NCBI GenBank assembly: GCA_041859375.1
Contig: JBHEKP010000163.1
Span: forward strand, 1-29,212
Reading direction: 5' to 3'
DNA from: JBHEKP01 sp041859375
Lineage (GTDB): Bacteria; Hydrogenedentota; Hydrogenedentia; Hydrogenedentales; CAITNO01
DNA length: 29,212 nt
Shown here: piece by piece, positions 8,327 to 17,782 of the stretch
Position numbering within the stretch: the stretch's first letter is position 1
How the letters are laid out: each line of letters begins with the position of its first letter
Program-made: the position numbers and the translations under genes
The notes under the pieces: generated by a model
Told to the model about the DNA's origin: nothing
What the model saw: the letters and a program-made list of their open reading frames with translations, nothing else
The model's database searches: none

Positions 8327-10375
8327 CTATTCCGCGCGCTCCAGCGTGAGCACCCGCACCGAACGCGCCCCCGCCTCCGCCTCCCCGGTGATGTCATGCG
8401 CCGCGTCCCGCACCGCAACGACGTCCAGGGGAGGCGCCGCCGCCGTGTCAATGCGCGACGCCCAGCGCCCCTCCGGCAGGCGGAAACGCGCCGGGTTCGG
8501 CGTGGCGTTGAACAGCATGCACAGCCCCGTCCCGTCGTTCGCCTCCGGCTCGATCACGCAGGCCAGCGTGTTCTCCCCGCCGTTCCAGTCGGGTTCCGCG
8601 CCGTCCGGACCCGTCCAGCGCATGTCCGGCGGGCCGTCCTTTCCGTCCACCGGCCCCCCCGTGAAAAACTCGGCCCGGCGCAGCGCGGGGTTTTCCCGCC
8701 GGAAGGCGATCACCCCCCGGGTGAAGCGCAGCAGCTCCCCGTTCCGCTCCGCGAGCCGCCAGTCGAACCAGGAAACCTCGTTGTCCTGGCAGAAGGCGTT
8801 GTTGTTGCCCCGCTGGGTCCGCCCGAACTCGTCGCCGCCCAGCAGCATGGGCACCCCCAGGGACACAAACAGCGTGGCCAGGAAACTTTTCTGGCGGCGC
8901 AGGCGCAGCGCGTTGATTTCCGGGTCCTCCGTCTCGCCCTCCGCGCCGCTGTTCCAGCTCAGGTTCTCGTCCATCCCGTCGCGGTTGCCCTCGCCGTTGG
9001 CGAGGTTGTGCTTCTCGTTGTGCGACACCAGGTCGCGCAGCGTGAACCCGTCGTGGCACGTGATGAAGTTGATGCTGTGCACCGCCGTGCGCCCCGACCG
9101 CGCGTACAGGTCCATGCTGCCCGCCAGCCGCGTGGCGAGGCGGCCCCGCGTCCCCGGCTCGTCCAGCCAGAACCGGCGCACGTCGTCCCGGTACATGCCG
9201 TTCCACTCCGCCCACCGCGATCCCCCGAAGGAGCCCACCTGGTACGCGCCGCCCGCGTCCCACGCCTCGGCGATGAGCTTCACGTCCCGAAGCACGGGAT
9301 CCTCCGTGATGCGCGTGATCAGCGGCGCGTCCTCCAGCACCTTCCCGTCCTGGTCGCGCCCCAGGATGGACGCCAGGTCGAAGCGGAAACCGTCTATGTG
9401 CATCACCGCCACCCAGTAGCGCAGGCAGTCCAGGATGAAGTCGCGCACCAGCGGGTGGTTGCAGTTCACCGTGTTGCCGCAGCCGCTGTAGTTCAGGTAC
9501 TCCCCCTCCGAGAGCAGGTAGTAGATCGAGTTGTCGATGCCCTTGAAGCAGAGCGTCGGCCCCTCCGCGTTCCCCTCCGACGTGTGGTTGAACACCACGT
9601 CCAGTATCACCTCCATCCCCGCGTCGTGCAGCGCCTTCACCATCCCCCGGAACTCGTCCAGGTGCTCCGTCCGCACCGCACGCGCGGCGTACCGCCCCGC
9701 GGGCGCGAAAAAGCCGATGGTGCTGTAGCCCCAGTAGTTCACCAGCTCCTCCCCCGCAAGGTTGCACCGCCCCAGCAGGTTTTCCCCCGGCTCGTGCACC
9801 GGCAGCAGCTCCACCGCGTTCACCCCCAGGCTCTTTAAATGGGGAATCTTCTCAATCAGCCCCCGGTACGTGCCCGGATGGCTAACCCCCGAGGACGCGT
9901 GCCGGGTCAGCCCGCGCACGTGCGCCTCGTAGATCACCAGCTCCTCCATCGGAATCCGGGGGCGCGCGTCGTCGTGCCAGTCCATCTTGTCGTGCACCGC
10001 CACGCACTTCATCGTGCCGTTGTGGATGTCCCCCGTCAGCGCCTTCGCGTAGGGATCCAGCAGGTACGTGCGCGGGTTGAAGCGGTGCCCCTTCTTCGGG
10101 GCGTGCGGCCCGTCCATCCGGTACAGGAAATACACGCCCTCCCCGATGCCCCGCACAAAAAGCGACCAGATGTCGCCCGTCTTGTGCCGCTTCGGATCAA
10201 ACTCGTACTCCCAGACCGGCGTCCTGTCCTCCACCCGGTCGAAAAGCGCCACCCACACCCGCGTCGCGTGGCGGCTGAACACGGTGAAGCGCACCCCCTC
10301 GTCGTACACGACGGGGCCCATCGGATAGGGCCGCCCCGGCGTTGTCCTCAACCGGGCCACGGGTATCTTTCTCAT
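8327..10375 (-). CDS. glgX: glycogen debranching enzyme GlgX (isoamylase-type, GH13)
   Basis: A 682-residue enzyme hydrolysing alpha-1,6 branch linkages in glycogen or phosphorylase-limited dextrin in the cytoplasm. An N-terminal CBM48-like beta-sandwich (~13-95, GPVVYDEGVRFTVFSRHA) precedes the GH13 barrel. Conserved regions are all present: DVVFNHT (259-265), FRFDLAS with nucleophile Asp333, LIAEAWD with acid/base Glu370, and TCHDGF with transition-state Asp442. MLLGGDEFGRTQRGNNNAFCQDNEVSWFDW is the GlgX/isoamylase hallmark region. Length is normal for the family (about 650-700). The ATG at 10375 is preferred to an upstream TTG at 10399; GGAGAGG lies nine bases ahead. A TATGAT box on the minus strand (10452-10447) may be its -10 element. 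No other glycogen gene is in the window. Confidence 0.96.
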   Translation of the reverse strand: MRKIPVARLRTTPGRPYPMGPVVYDEGVRFTVFSRHATRVWVALFDRVEDRTPVWEYEFDPKRHKTGDIWSLFVRGIGEGVYFLYRMDGPHAPKKGHRFNPRTYLLDPYAKALTGDIHNGTMKCVAVHDKMDWHDDARPRIPMEELVIYEAHVRGLTRHASSGVSHPGTYRGLIEKIPHLKSLGVNAVELLPVHEPGENLLGRCNLAGEELVNYWGYSTIGFFAPAGRYAARAVRTEHLDEFRGMVKALHDAGMEVILDVVFNHTSEGNAEGPTLCFKGIDNSIYYLLSEGEYLNYSGCGNTVNCNHPLVRDFILDCLRYWVAVMHIDGFRFDLASILGRDQDGKVLEDAPLITRITEDPVLRDVKLIAEAWDAGGAYQVGSFGGSRWAEWNGMYRDDVRRFWLDEPGTRGRLATRLAGSMDLYARSGRTAVHSINFITCHDGFTLRDLVSHNEKHNLANGEGNRDGMDENLSWNSGAEGETEDPEINALRLRRQKSFLATLFVSLGVPMLLGGDEFGRTQRGNNNAFCQDNEVSWFDWRLAERNGELLRFTRGVIAFRRENPALRRAEFFTGGPVDGKDGPPDMRWTGPDGAEPDWNGGENTLACVIEPEANDGTGLCMLFNATPNPARFRLPEGRWASRIDTAAAPPLDVVAVRDAAHDITGEAEAGARSVRVLTLERAE

Positions 10376-10481
10376 GCGTCCATGCCTCTCCGCCGCCAAT
10401 GCCCCCCGCCTCCGGCGGTGTTCTGCTTTCCCCGGCCTCCCGCATAATCATACCCCATCCGCCGCCCCCGCCGCGCCCGTC

Positions 10482-10510
10482 TTGACTCCCCGCCGCGCAT
10501 TCCCTACCCT
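10482..10510 (+). promoter_or_regulatory. candidate promoter for the GH127/sulfatase locus
   Basis: TTGACT (10482-10487, five of six matches) stands 17 bases ahead of TACCCT (10505-10510), a weak -10 box of the TAnnnT type. Transcription would start near 10517, giving a 25-base leader that contains AAGGAG before the ATG at 10542. It would drive the GH127 gene and, with the closely spaced downstream genes, probably the sulfatases. Confidence 0.5.
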
Positions 10511-10541
10511 GTATCCGGTCCCAACACCAAGGAGAACGACC

Positions 10542-13274
10542 ATGGCGACTGCGCTCGGCGTGCTGGCCTGCCTGCTGGCGGCGGGCGGCGGAATGGACGG
10601 CCTTGCGGCGGGGGGGCTCGACGCCCCGAAAATGACGCTGCGGCTGGAGGGGGCCATGGGCCGTTATGTGGACGCGGTTGTGGACCAGTGGCTGCTGGCC
10701 GCGCCCGCGGCCAACCCCGGCATGGTGGAAATGATGCGGCTGCGCGACCGCAGGCCGGACTATGAGGATCCCGTGCCCTGGGCGGGCGAGTTCATCGGCA
10801 AGTTCCTTACTTCGGCGGTGCTGATGCGCCGCCTGTCGGACAGTCCGGAACTGGATGCCATGGTGCGGGGGCTGACGGCGGAGTTCATCGCCACCCAGGA
10901 CGCCGACGGCTACCTCGGCCCCTTCCGCCGGGACGAGCGCCTGCTGGGCCATTGGGATCTGTGGGGCCATTACCACGCCATGCTCGCCTTCCACACCTGG
11001 TTCAGGGACACGGGCGACCGCGCCGCGCTGGATGCGGCCCTCCGCGCCGCCGACCTGATCTGCGCCACCTACCTGAACACCGGCCGCCGCGTCCACGACG
11101 CGGGCTCCGCCGAGATGAACATGGCGGTCATCCACTCGCTGGGCCTGCTGTACCGGGAGACGAACAAGCCCGAATACCTGCAAATGATGCGCGAAATCGA
11201 ACAGGACTGGACAAAGCCTCCCGCGGGCGACTACCTCAACGCCGCCCTCGCGGGCGTGGAGTTTTACCAGTCGCCCAAGCCGCGCTGGGAAAGCCTGCAC
11301 CCCATGCTCGGCCTCGCGGAGCTGTTCCGCATCACCGGCGGGGGGGAGTACCGGACCGCGATGCTCCACTGGTGGAAAAGCATCCGCCGCTATGACGTCC
11401 ACAATTCGGGCACCTTCTCCACCAACGAGCAGGCCGTGGGCAACCCCTTCATGCCGGGTGCCATTGAGACCTGCTGCACCGTCGCCTGGATCGCCTACAG
11501 CGTGGAGGCGCTGCGCCTCTCCGGCGACCCCGCCGTGGCCGACGCGCTGGAGCTGGCCGCGTGGAACGCCGTGCCCGCCTACGAGCACCCCAGCGGCCGC
11601 TGGTGCACCTACGACACGCCCATGAACGGCAAACGCCTGGCCTCCGCCCATTCCATCGTCTTCCAGTCCCGGCCCGGCACGCCCGAGCTGAACTGCTGTT
11701 CCGTCAACGGACCCCGCGGCCTCGCCATGCTCTCCGAGTGGGCACTGCTGGAGGGCGGCGGCGGGCTGTGCCTCAACTATTACGGCCCCGGCGTCTTCGA
11801 CGCCGTGCTGAAGGACGGCGCAAAATGGCGCTTCACCCAGCAGGGGGACTTTCCCGCGCCGGGCACGCTGCGCATTCAGGCGGACCCCGAATCGCCGCGC
11901 AAAATGCCCCTCTTCCTGCGCATCCCCGGCTGGTCAAAAGAAACCGCCGTGAGGGTGAACGGCGCGGCGGTGGACGGCGTCACACCCGGTTCCTACCTGA
12001 GGGTTGACCGGGAATGGAAGGCGGGCGATGTCATTGAAATCACCTTTGACATGACCCCCCGCGCGCTGCGCGGCGACGCGAATGTGAACTGGCGGAGCTC
12101 CCTGTACCAGGGGCCGATCCTGCTCGCCTACGACCAGAAGTACAACGAATTCGATCCGGCGGACATCCCCGAACTGGACATGAAAACACTCTCCCTGACG
12201 CCCCTGGCCGATGCGCCGGGCCGCTTCAAGCCCATGGTGCTGTGCCGCGCCGCCGGCGCGGACGGGCATGCGCTGACGCTGGTGGACTTCGCCACCGCCG
12301 GGGCCCACGGAACGAACTACCAGAGCTGGCTGCCCGTGAAAAACGCGCCGCCCGCGCCCTTCTACCTCACCTGGCCCGCGCGGGGCGCGCGTCTTGCCCC
12401 CGGCGACGCCGTGGTCGAATGGTCCCCCGCCGCGAAGGAAGGGGTGTTGTACGACGTGGTCCTGGCCAGGGATCCGGAGATGCGCGAAGTGCTCTGGAAA
12501 CGGGAGGGCATCGCCGAAACACGGGTGGAACCCAGGGCGGACGGGCTCGGCCCGGACGCATCCTGTTATCTCCAGGTGACCGCCCATACCCCGGAGGGGA
12601 CCGTGGCGGCGGAAAACGGGCCGCTGGCCTTCACCATTGACCCGTCCCTGCCCCCGCGCACGCGCGGCGTGGTGGTGGACGCGCCGCTGCGGGGCGATGC
12701 GGAGCCGAGGGAGGGCGCGCTGCAAAAGGCGGAGGCGGTGGCTCCCGCGCCCGGCCCCGGCGGTGAAAAGGACGGAGCGCTGTGCTTCGACGGCAAAAAG
12801 TCGAAGGTGGTGTACGCAACCCCCGGCTTCCCCCTGCGCAATTACACCCTCTCCGTGTGGTTCAGGCCCGAGCGTATCGATCCCGCCGGCAAGGGCTGGC
12901 AGGAAATCGTGTCCGCGTGGTATGCGGGCGGCAACGATCCCCTGCGCCTCGCCGTCACCGGCGGCGAACTGGTGGCGCGCATCGAGAATCCCGCATGCAC
13001 CGCCCAGACCCCCGGCGTGCCCCTGGAGCGGGGCGTGTGGGTCCACGCCGCCGTCGTCAAGCAGGGCGCGAAACTGCGCCTCTACGTGGACGGCGTGGAG
13101 CGCGGCACCCTGAACGTGCCGGAAACGCTCGCCACCGACCCCGCAAACATCGGCGTCGGCTGCAATCCAAACTTCGGGGACCTGGAGGGTTTCCAGGGCA
13201 ACATCGCCCGGCTGCTCCTCCGGCGTGAGGCCCTCCCGGCGGAGGACATCGCCCGGCTGGCAAAGGAGAAATAA
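10542..13274 (+). CDS. exported GH127-type glycoside hydrolase (beta-L-arabinofuranosidase-like) with C-terminal LamG domain
   Basis: A 910-residue protein. A short hydrophobic N-terminus (MATALGVLACLLAAGGG) suggests export, although it lacks strong basic residues. The first ~600 residues fit GH127/DUF1680, an (alpha/alpha)6 barrel plus beta-sandwich. Residues matching the known zinc/cysteine site of GH127 are visible: Glu309-Thr-Cys311 (ETC) and the Cys385-Cys386 pair, corresponding to the E-x-C and CC motifs, with Cys385 the expected nucleophile. Glu296 is a candidate acid/base. A fibronectin-like segment (~603-690) and a LamG/concanavalin-like domain (~745-905: YTLSVWFRPERI, LRLYVDGVERG) follow. 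Expected role: release of beta-L-arabinofuranosyl or related residues from polysaccharide or glycoprotein, with LamG giving carbohydrate binding. ATG at 10542 has AAGGAG upstream. The first sulfatase starts immediately after its stop. Confidence 0.85.
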   Translation: MATALGVLACLLAAGGGMDGLAAGGLDAPKMTLRLEGAMGRYVDAVVDQWLLAAPAANPGMVEMMRLRDRRPDYEDPVPWAGEFIGKFLTSAVLMRRLSDSPELDAMVRGLTAEFIATQDADGYLGPFRRDERLLGHWDLWGHYHAMLAFHTWFRDTGDRAALDAALRAADLICATYLNTGRRVHDAGSAEMNMAVIHSLGLLYRETNKPEYLQMMREIEQDWTKPPAGDYLNAALAGVEFYQSPKPRWESLHPMLGLAELFRITGGGEYRTAMLHWWKSIRRYDVHNSGTFSTNEQAVGNPFMPGAIETCCTVAWIAYSVEALRLSGDPAVADALELAAWNAVPAYEHPSGRWCTYDTPMNGKRLASAHSIVFQSRPGTPELNCCSVNGPRGLAMLSEWALLEGGGGLCLNYYGPGVFDAVLKDGAKWRFTQQGDFPAPGTLRIQADPESPRKMPLFLRIPGWSKETAVRVNGAAVDGVTPGSYLRVDREWKAGDVIEITFDMTPRALRGDANVNWRSSLYQGPILLAYDQKYNEFDPADIPELDMKTLSLTPLADAPGRFKPMVLCRAAGADGHALTLVDFATAGAHGTNYQSWLPVKNAPPAPFYLTWPARGARLAPGDAVVEWSPAAKEGVLYDVVLARDPEMREVLWKREGIAETRVEPRADGLGPDASCYLQVTAHTPEGTVAAENGPLAFTIDPSLPPRTRGVVVDAPLRGDAEPREGALQKAEAVAPAPGPGGEKDGALCFDGKKSKVVYATPGFPLRNYTLSVWFRPERIDPAGKGWQEIVSAWYAGGNDPLRLAVTGGELVARIENPACTAQTPGVPLERGVWVHAAVVKQGAKLRLYVDGVERGTLNVPETLATDPANIGVGCNPNFGDLEGFQGNIARLLLRREALPAEDIARLAKEK

Positions 13275-14666
13275 ATGGCGGAAACAACCACACGGCGCGG
13301 CTTTCTCGCGGAAAGCGCCGCCATGGCGGGCGCGCTGGCGCTGGGCCGGAACGCCGCCGGGGCGGAACCCCCCGCGCGGCGGCCCAACGTCATCTTCGCC
13401 TTCAGCGACGAGCACCGCTGGCAGTCCATGTCCTTCACGGAAATGCCCGCCCTGCAAACGCCCAACATGGCCCGCATGGCGCGGGAGGGTGTCGCCTTCA
13501 GCCGCTGTGTGAGCAACTACCCCGTGTGCTCTCCCTACCGGGCCATGCTGCTCACCGGGCTGTGGCCCGCGCATAACGGCATGATCGACAACGGCCTCAC
13601 CCTCGATCCGGCCCTGCCGTCCCTGGGCCGAGCCTTCCGCGACGCGGGCTACCGCACCGCCTATGTGGGCAAATGGCACCTGGGCGGCACCCGCGCTGAG
13701 GCCTTCGGCTTCGACACCTCCCTCATTTGGACCGGCGACAACACCCACTGGGACAAGGCGGAATACCATCCTGCGGACGGGAAACCGGTGCGGCCCAGGG
13801 GCTACAACGCCACCCTGATGACCGATCAGGCGCTGGACGTCATCAACGCAAAGGACGACCGGCCCTTCTTCCTCATGCTCTCGTGGAACCCGCCCCACTC
13901 CAACTTCCTGGACCCGCCGAAGGAAAAGCTCGCCCTCTATCCTGAAGGTTCCCTGCCGTGGCGCGAAAACATCCCCGAAGCGGTACGCGCCGGGACGGGG
14001 GACGGGGAAGGCTCCTCGTGGAGCCGCGCCTCCTGGCCCTATTACCAGGGCTACCACGCCCACATCAGCGCCATTGACGACGAGCTGGGCCGCCTGATGG
14101 CGGCGCTGGAGGCGCGCGGGCTGGACAAGGACACCCTGCTTGTGTATTCCGCGGACCACGGCAGCATGATGGGCTCCCACGGGCTGGGCGGCAAGCGCAT
14201 GCCCCACGACGAGTCCGTCCGCGTGCCCCTCATCGCGCGCTGGCCCGGACGCATCCCGGCGGGCGCCGCCGTGGACGCGCTCGCGGGCACGGCGGACCTC
14301 GCGCCCACCCTGCGCGCGCTGGCGGGGCTCCCCGCGGAGGCGCGCTGCGACGGGGCCGACCTTTCCCCCTGGTTCCTCGGCGGCAAGGGGCCGGACCGGG
14401 AGGCGCAGCTGATCATGCACATGTGCAAGAAGGGCGCCTCCGGCGGGGAAAACCATCCCGCGCCCCTGTTCCGGGGGCTCCGCACCCGCCGCCACACCTA
14501 TGCGGTGCGCGACGGCGTCCCCTGGCTCCTCTTCGACAACCGGGAGGACCCCTTCCAGCAGGCAAACCGCGCGGACGATCCCGCCCTCGCGTCCCTGCAC
14601 CGGGAACTGCACACGCTGCTCGCGGACGCGCTGCGCGCCGCCGGAGACGACTATGCGCTGGCGTGA
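13275..14666 (+). CDS. exported type I sulfatase (FGly-type), first copy
   Basis: A 463-residue S1-family sulfatase hydrolysing sulfate esters. The N-terminus carries a Tat-like signal (TTRRGFLAES, then a hydrophobic stretch ending at ANA-type alanines, ~1-30). The catalytic signature is C85-S-P-Y-R89; Cys85 would be converted to formylglycine by the anaerobic or aerobic maturase. Metal and substrate residues follow the family pattern: Asp45 (SDEHRW), the GKWHLGG segment, and SADHGSMMGSHG. Family members of this size act on monosaccharide- or polysaccharide-linked sulfate. Its ATG directly abuts the TAA of the GH127 gene, with AAGGAG inside that gene's end, so the two are co-transcribed and probably act on the same sulfated glycan. 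Carbohydrate specificity cannot be told. Confidence 0.95.
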   Translation: MAETTTRRGFLAESAAMAGALALGRNAAGAEPPARRPNVIFAFSDEHRWQSMSFTEMPALQTPNMARMAREGVAFSRCVSNYPVCSPYRAMLLTGLWPAHNGMIDNGLTLDPALPSLGRAFRDAGYRTAYVGKWHLGGTRAEAFGFDTSLIWTGDNTHWDKAEYHPADGKPVRPRGYNATLMTDQALDVINAKDDRPFFLMLSWNPPHSNFLDPPKEKLALYPEGSLPWRENIPEAVRAGTGDGEGSSWSRASWPYYQGYHAHISAIDDELGRLMAALEARGLDKDTLLVYSADHGSMMGSHGLGGKRMPHDESVRVPLIARWPGRIPAGAAVDALAGTADLAPTLRALAGLPAEARCDGADLSPWFLGGKGPDREAQLIMHMCKKGASGGENHPAPLFRGLRTRRHTYAVRDGVPWLLFDNREDPFQQANRADDPALASLHRELHTLLADALRAAGDDYALA

Positions 14667-14750
14667 ACACAGGGTCCGCGCAACAAACCATAAGACTGAT
14701 CGGTTCGATCTCTTCCTTCCCCACCCAACAAACACTGCCGGAGACTGCCC

Positions 14751-16376
14751 ATGCCCCACGCTTCCATGAACCGCCGCGCCTTTCTGGGCGCCATGGCCGC
14801 CGCCGCCGCCGCGCCCGCCGTGGCGCAGACAGCCCCCGCCGCCGCGGAACGGCGCGCCCCCAACATCCTCTTCGTGATGACGGACCAGCAGCGGGCCGAC
14901 ACCATCGCCGCCCTGGGCAACGGCCTCATTTACACGCCCAACCTTGACCGGCTCGTTGCCCGTGGCGCGGTGTTTCCCAACGCCTACTCGCCCTGCCCCG
15001 TCTGCGTGCCCGCCCGCGCCACCATCCGCACCGGACGTGAGATGCCCGTCACCGGTGTGTACCAGAACGGCCCGCCCGACCTGGCCGAGGGGCAGGCGGC
15101 GGGCATGGAGGATCGCTGCGGCCCCTACCTCGCGCGCACCCTCGCCGGGCGCGGCTACCGCACCTTCGGTGTGGGCAAGTTCCACACCCAGCCCTGGGAC
15201 GAAAACCTGGGCTACGAGGTGCACCTCCACAGCGAGGAGCTGTACGGCTCCCCCGACCAGCGCGCCCGCGACGCCTACGCCGCGTTCATCCGCCGCGAAC
15301 ATCCCGAATACGACTTCGTGGAGTGCCTCATGGGCGAGCGCACCGAGATGTACTACATGCCCCAGATGAGCCCCCTGCCCGCGCCGCTGGGCGTGGAGGC
15401 CTGGGCGGCGGACCGCGCGGTGGAACAGATCGCACGGCGCGACGACAACCGCCCCTTCTTCGGCTTCGTTTCCTTCATCGGCCCGCACCCGCCGCTGGCG
15501 CCGCCCATCCCCTTCAACCGCATGTACGACCCGGACCGCATGGCGAACCCCTTCCGGGGCGATCCCGCCGTGGACCTGATGGACGAGCAAATCCGCTGGA
15601 TGAACCACGCCATCTGGGCGGAGGACATCAACGACGCCCACGCGCGCGCGCTGCGCGCCCGCTACTACGGCGAGATTTCCTACATTGACCAGTGTCTGGG
15701 CCGCATCCTCGACGCCGTGGACGCGCGGGACGACCGGGACAACACGCTCATCTGCTTTTTCTCCGACCACGGCGACCACCTGGGCGACCACGGCGCGTGG
15801 CAGAAGGAAAGCTATTTCGACGTTTCCTGCCGCATCCCCTTCCTCGTGAGCTGGCCCGAAAAAATCGCCCCGTCCTCCGCGTCCCCCGCGCTGGTGTCCC
15901 TCACCGACCTCTTCGGCGTCGCCACCACCGCCGCGGGCGCGCCCGAACTGCGCGACGGCGCGGAGGTGCTCGGCGTGCTCGACGGCGGCGCGAAGGGCCG
16001 GGAGCGCCTCTTCGGTATGTACGGCGTGCCCGGAACGCCCCAGTTCAAGGTGATGTGCCGCGAGGGCGGCTGGAAGCACATCTGGATGGCCAACGGCGGC
16101 AGGGAGCAGCTTTTCAACCTCGCCGAGGATCCGGCGGAAACGCGCCAGCGCCTTCAGGACGCGCCGGAGGTGGCGGCGCGGCTGCGCCTTGCTTCCGCCG
16201 CGCGTCTCGCTGAAAACCCCAACTCCGCGCGCGCCCTGGACAAGGACGGCGCGCTGCTGGCCCTGCCCGAATCGGAGCGGCCAAAACAGCGCATCTACCA
16301 GTTCGATCACTCCCGGGGCGTCCGGGGCTTTCCCAAAAATCCGGCGGACGTGCTGCGCGCCCCGTCGGCCGGTTGA
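14751..16376 (+). CDS. exported type I sulfatase (FGly-type), second copy
   Basis: A 541-residue S1-family sulfatase. The N-terminal MNRRAFLGAMAAAAAAPAVAQ is a Tat signal (twin Arg followed by a hydrophobic stretch and an A-x-A-type site). Here the catalytic signature is C85-V-P-A-R89, unlike the CSPYR of its two neighbours, so it probably belongs to another subfamily with a different substrate. Asp45 (MTDQQR), VGKFH and FFSDHGDHLGDHG supply metal and sulfate ligands. The enzyme is ~80 residues longer than the others, mainly at the C-terminus. The ATG at 14751 has GGAGA six bases upstream; a second ATG at 14766 would trim five residues and leave the signal intact. The 84-bp gap before it shows no clear promoter. 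Confidence 0.95.
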   Translation: MPHASMNRRAFLGAMAAAAAAPAVAQTAPAAAERRAPNILFVMTDQQRADTIAALGNGLIYTPNLDRLVARGAVFPNAYSPCPVCVPARATIRTGREMPVTGVYQNGPPDLAEGQAAGMEDRCGPYLARTLAGRGYRTFGVGKFHTQPWDENLGYEVHLHSEELYGSPDQRARDAYAAFIRREHPEYDFVECLMGERTEMYYMPQMSPLPAPLGVEAWAADRAVEQIARRDDNRPFFGFVSFIGPHPPLAPPIPFNRMYDPDRMANPFRGDPAVDLMDEQIRWMNHAIWAEDINDAHARALRARYYGEISYIDQCLGRILDAVDARDDRDNTLICFFSDHGDHLGDHGAWQKESYFDVSCRIPFLVSWPEKIAPSSASPALVSLTDLFGVATTAAGAPELRDGAEVLGVLDGGAKGRERLFGMYGVPGTPQFKVMCREGGWKHIWMANGGREQLFNLAEDPAETRQRLQDAPEVAARLRLASAARLAENPNSARALDKDGALLALPESERPKQRIYQFDHSRGVRGFPKNPADVLRAPSAG

Positions 16377-16387
16377 GGTGACACGTT

Positions 16388-17752
16388 ATGGCATCCGAAA
16401 ACACCGCCGCCGCGCCGCCGAACCTGGTCTTTGTCTTCGCCGACCAGTGGCGCGCCCAGGCCACGGGCTATGCGGGCGATCCCAACGCGCGCACGCCGCA
16501 CTTGGACCGGCTCGCCGGGCAGAGCCTGCGCTTCACCCATGCCGTGTCGGGATGTCCCGTCTGCTCGCCCTACCGCGCCAGCCTGCTCACGGGCCGGTAC
16601 TGGCTCAGCCACGGCATCTTCATGAACGACGTCCCCCTGCGCGGCACAGAGGTTTCCTTCGCGGAGGCCCTCGCGGGCGCGGGCTACGACACCGGCTACA
16701 TCGGCAAATGGCACCTGGACGGGCATGGCCGCTCCTCATTTATCCCGCCGGAACGGCGGCAGGGTTTCCGGTTCTGGCGCGTGCAGGAATGCACCCACAA
16801 CTACAACCAGTCCGGTTATTACGGCGACAGCCCCGAACAGAAAACCTGGCCGGGCTACGACGCGGAGGCCCAGACGGAGGAGGCGCAGCGGTACATCACG
16901 GAGCGCGCCGCCGCCGGAAAACCCTTTGCCCTGTTCCTCTCCTGGGGGCCGCCCCACGACCCCTACGACACCGCCCCGGAAGCATGGCGCGCGGCGGTCA
17001 ATCCTGACGGCATTGTGCTGCGGCCCAACGTGCCCGCCGAATCCGCCGCCGATGCGCGCCGCGTGCTCGCGGGCTACTACGCCCATTGCGCCGCCCTCGA
17101 CGCCTGCGTGGGCCGCCTCGCGGAATGCCTCGAACGCTGCGGCGCGGCGGACAACACCATCCTCGTGTTCACCTCCGACCACGGCGACATGCTCTTCTCC
17201 CAGGGCATGATGAAAAAGCAGAAGCCCTACGACGAGTCCATCCGCGTGCCCCTGCTGCTGCGTTGGCCCGCGCGCCTCGGCGGCGCGGGGCGCGACGTGG
17301 AAACCCTCGTCAACGCGCCCGACCTCATGCCCACCCTGCTCGGCATGATGGGCGTGCCCGTGCCCGGGACCGTGGAGGGTGCGAACTTTGCCGCGCCGCT
17401 CCTGCGCGGCGAGACGCCCCGGCCCGGCGCGGCCATGCTGTCCTGCGTCACCCCCTTCGGCGAGTGGACCCGCGCGCGCGGTGGCCGCGAATACCGGGGC
17501 CTCCGCACGGCGCGCCACACCTACGTGCGCAGCCTCGACGGACCCTGGCTCCTTTATGACAATGAGGCCGATCCTTACCAGCAGGACAACCTCTGCGGAA
17601 AAGAGGCCCACCGCGACATCCAGGCCCGGCTCGACGGGATGCTCCTCGATCTGCTGGCCCAGCGCGGGGACGACTTCCTCCCCGGCGGCGAGTACGTCCG
17701 CCGCGCGGGATACACCACCGACGACACCGGCACCGTGCCCTATAAAAATTGA
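16388..17752 (+). CDS. type I sulfatase (FGly-type), third copy, no export signal
   Basis: A 454-residue S1-family sulfatase with signature C59-S-P-Y-R63, YIGKWHLDGHG and FTSDHGDMLFSQG. It resembles the first copy more than the second. Unlike both, it begins MASENTAAAPPNLVFVFADQ, with the first core strand only about ten residues in and no signal peptide. An in-frame TGA at 16379-16381, three codons before the ATG, rules out an upstream extension. The enzyme should therefore be cytoplasmic and may desulfate imported sugars. GAGGTGA lies upstream of the ATG and the gene follows the second sulfatase by 11 bp. Confidence 0.94.
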   Translation: MASENTAAAPPNLVFVFADQWRAQATGYAGDPNARTPHLDRLAGQSLRFTHAVSGCPVCSPYRASLLTGRYWLSHGIFMNDVPLRGTEVSFAEALAGAGYDTGYIGKWHLDGHGRSSFIPPERRQGFRFWRVQECTHNYNQSGYYGDSPEQKTWPGYDAEAQTEEAQRYITERAAAGKPFALFLSWGPPHDPYDTAPEAWRAAVNPDGIVLRPNVPAESAADARRVLAGYYAHCAALDACVGRLAECLERCGAADNTILVFTSDHGDMLFSQGMMKKQKPYDESIRVPLLLRWPARLGGAGRDVETLVNAPDLMPTLLGMMGVPVPGTVEGANFAAPLLRGETPRPGAAMLSCVTPFGEWTRARGGREYRGLRTARHTYVRSLDGPWLLYDNEADPYQQDNLCGKEAHRDIQARLDGMLLDLLAQRGDDFLPGGEYVRRAGYTTDDTGTVPYKN

Positions 17753-17782
17753 CGCGAACAACCTTGGCAAAGGAGGCGCGCA

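Noticed and set aside
11934..16310. Very long open frame (1458 codons) on the minus strand opposite the GH127 and sulfatase genes
   Set aside because: It is antisense to four well-supported genes, has no recognisable domain and is rich in Gly/Arg/His/Val. In high-GC DNA, third-position G/C bias keeps the complementary frame free of stops.
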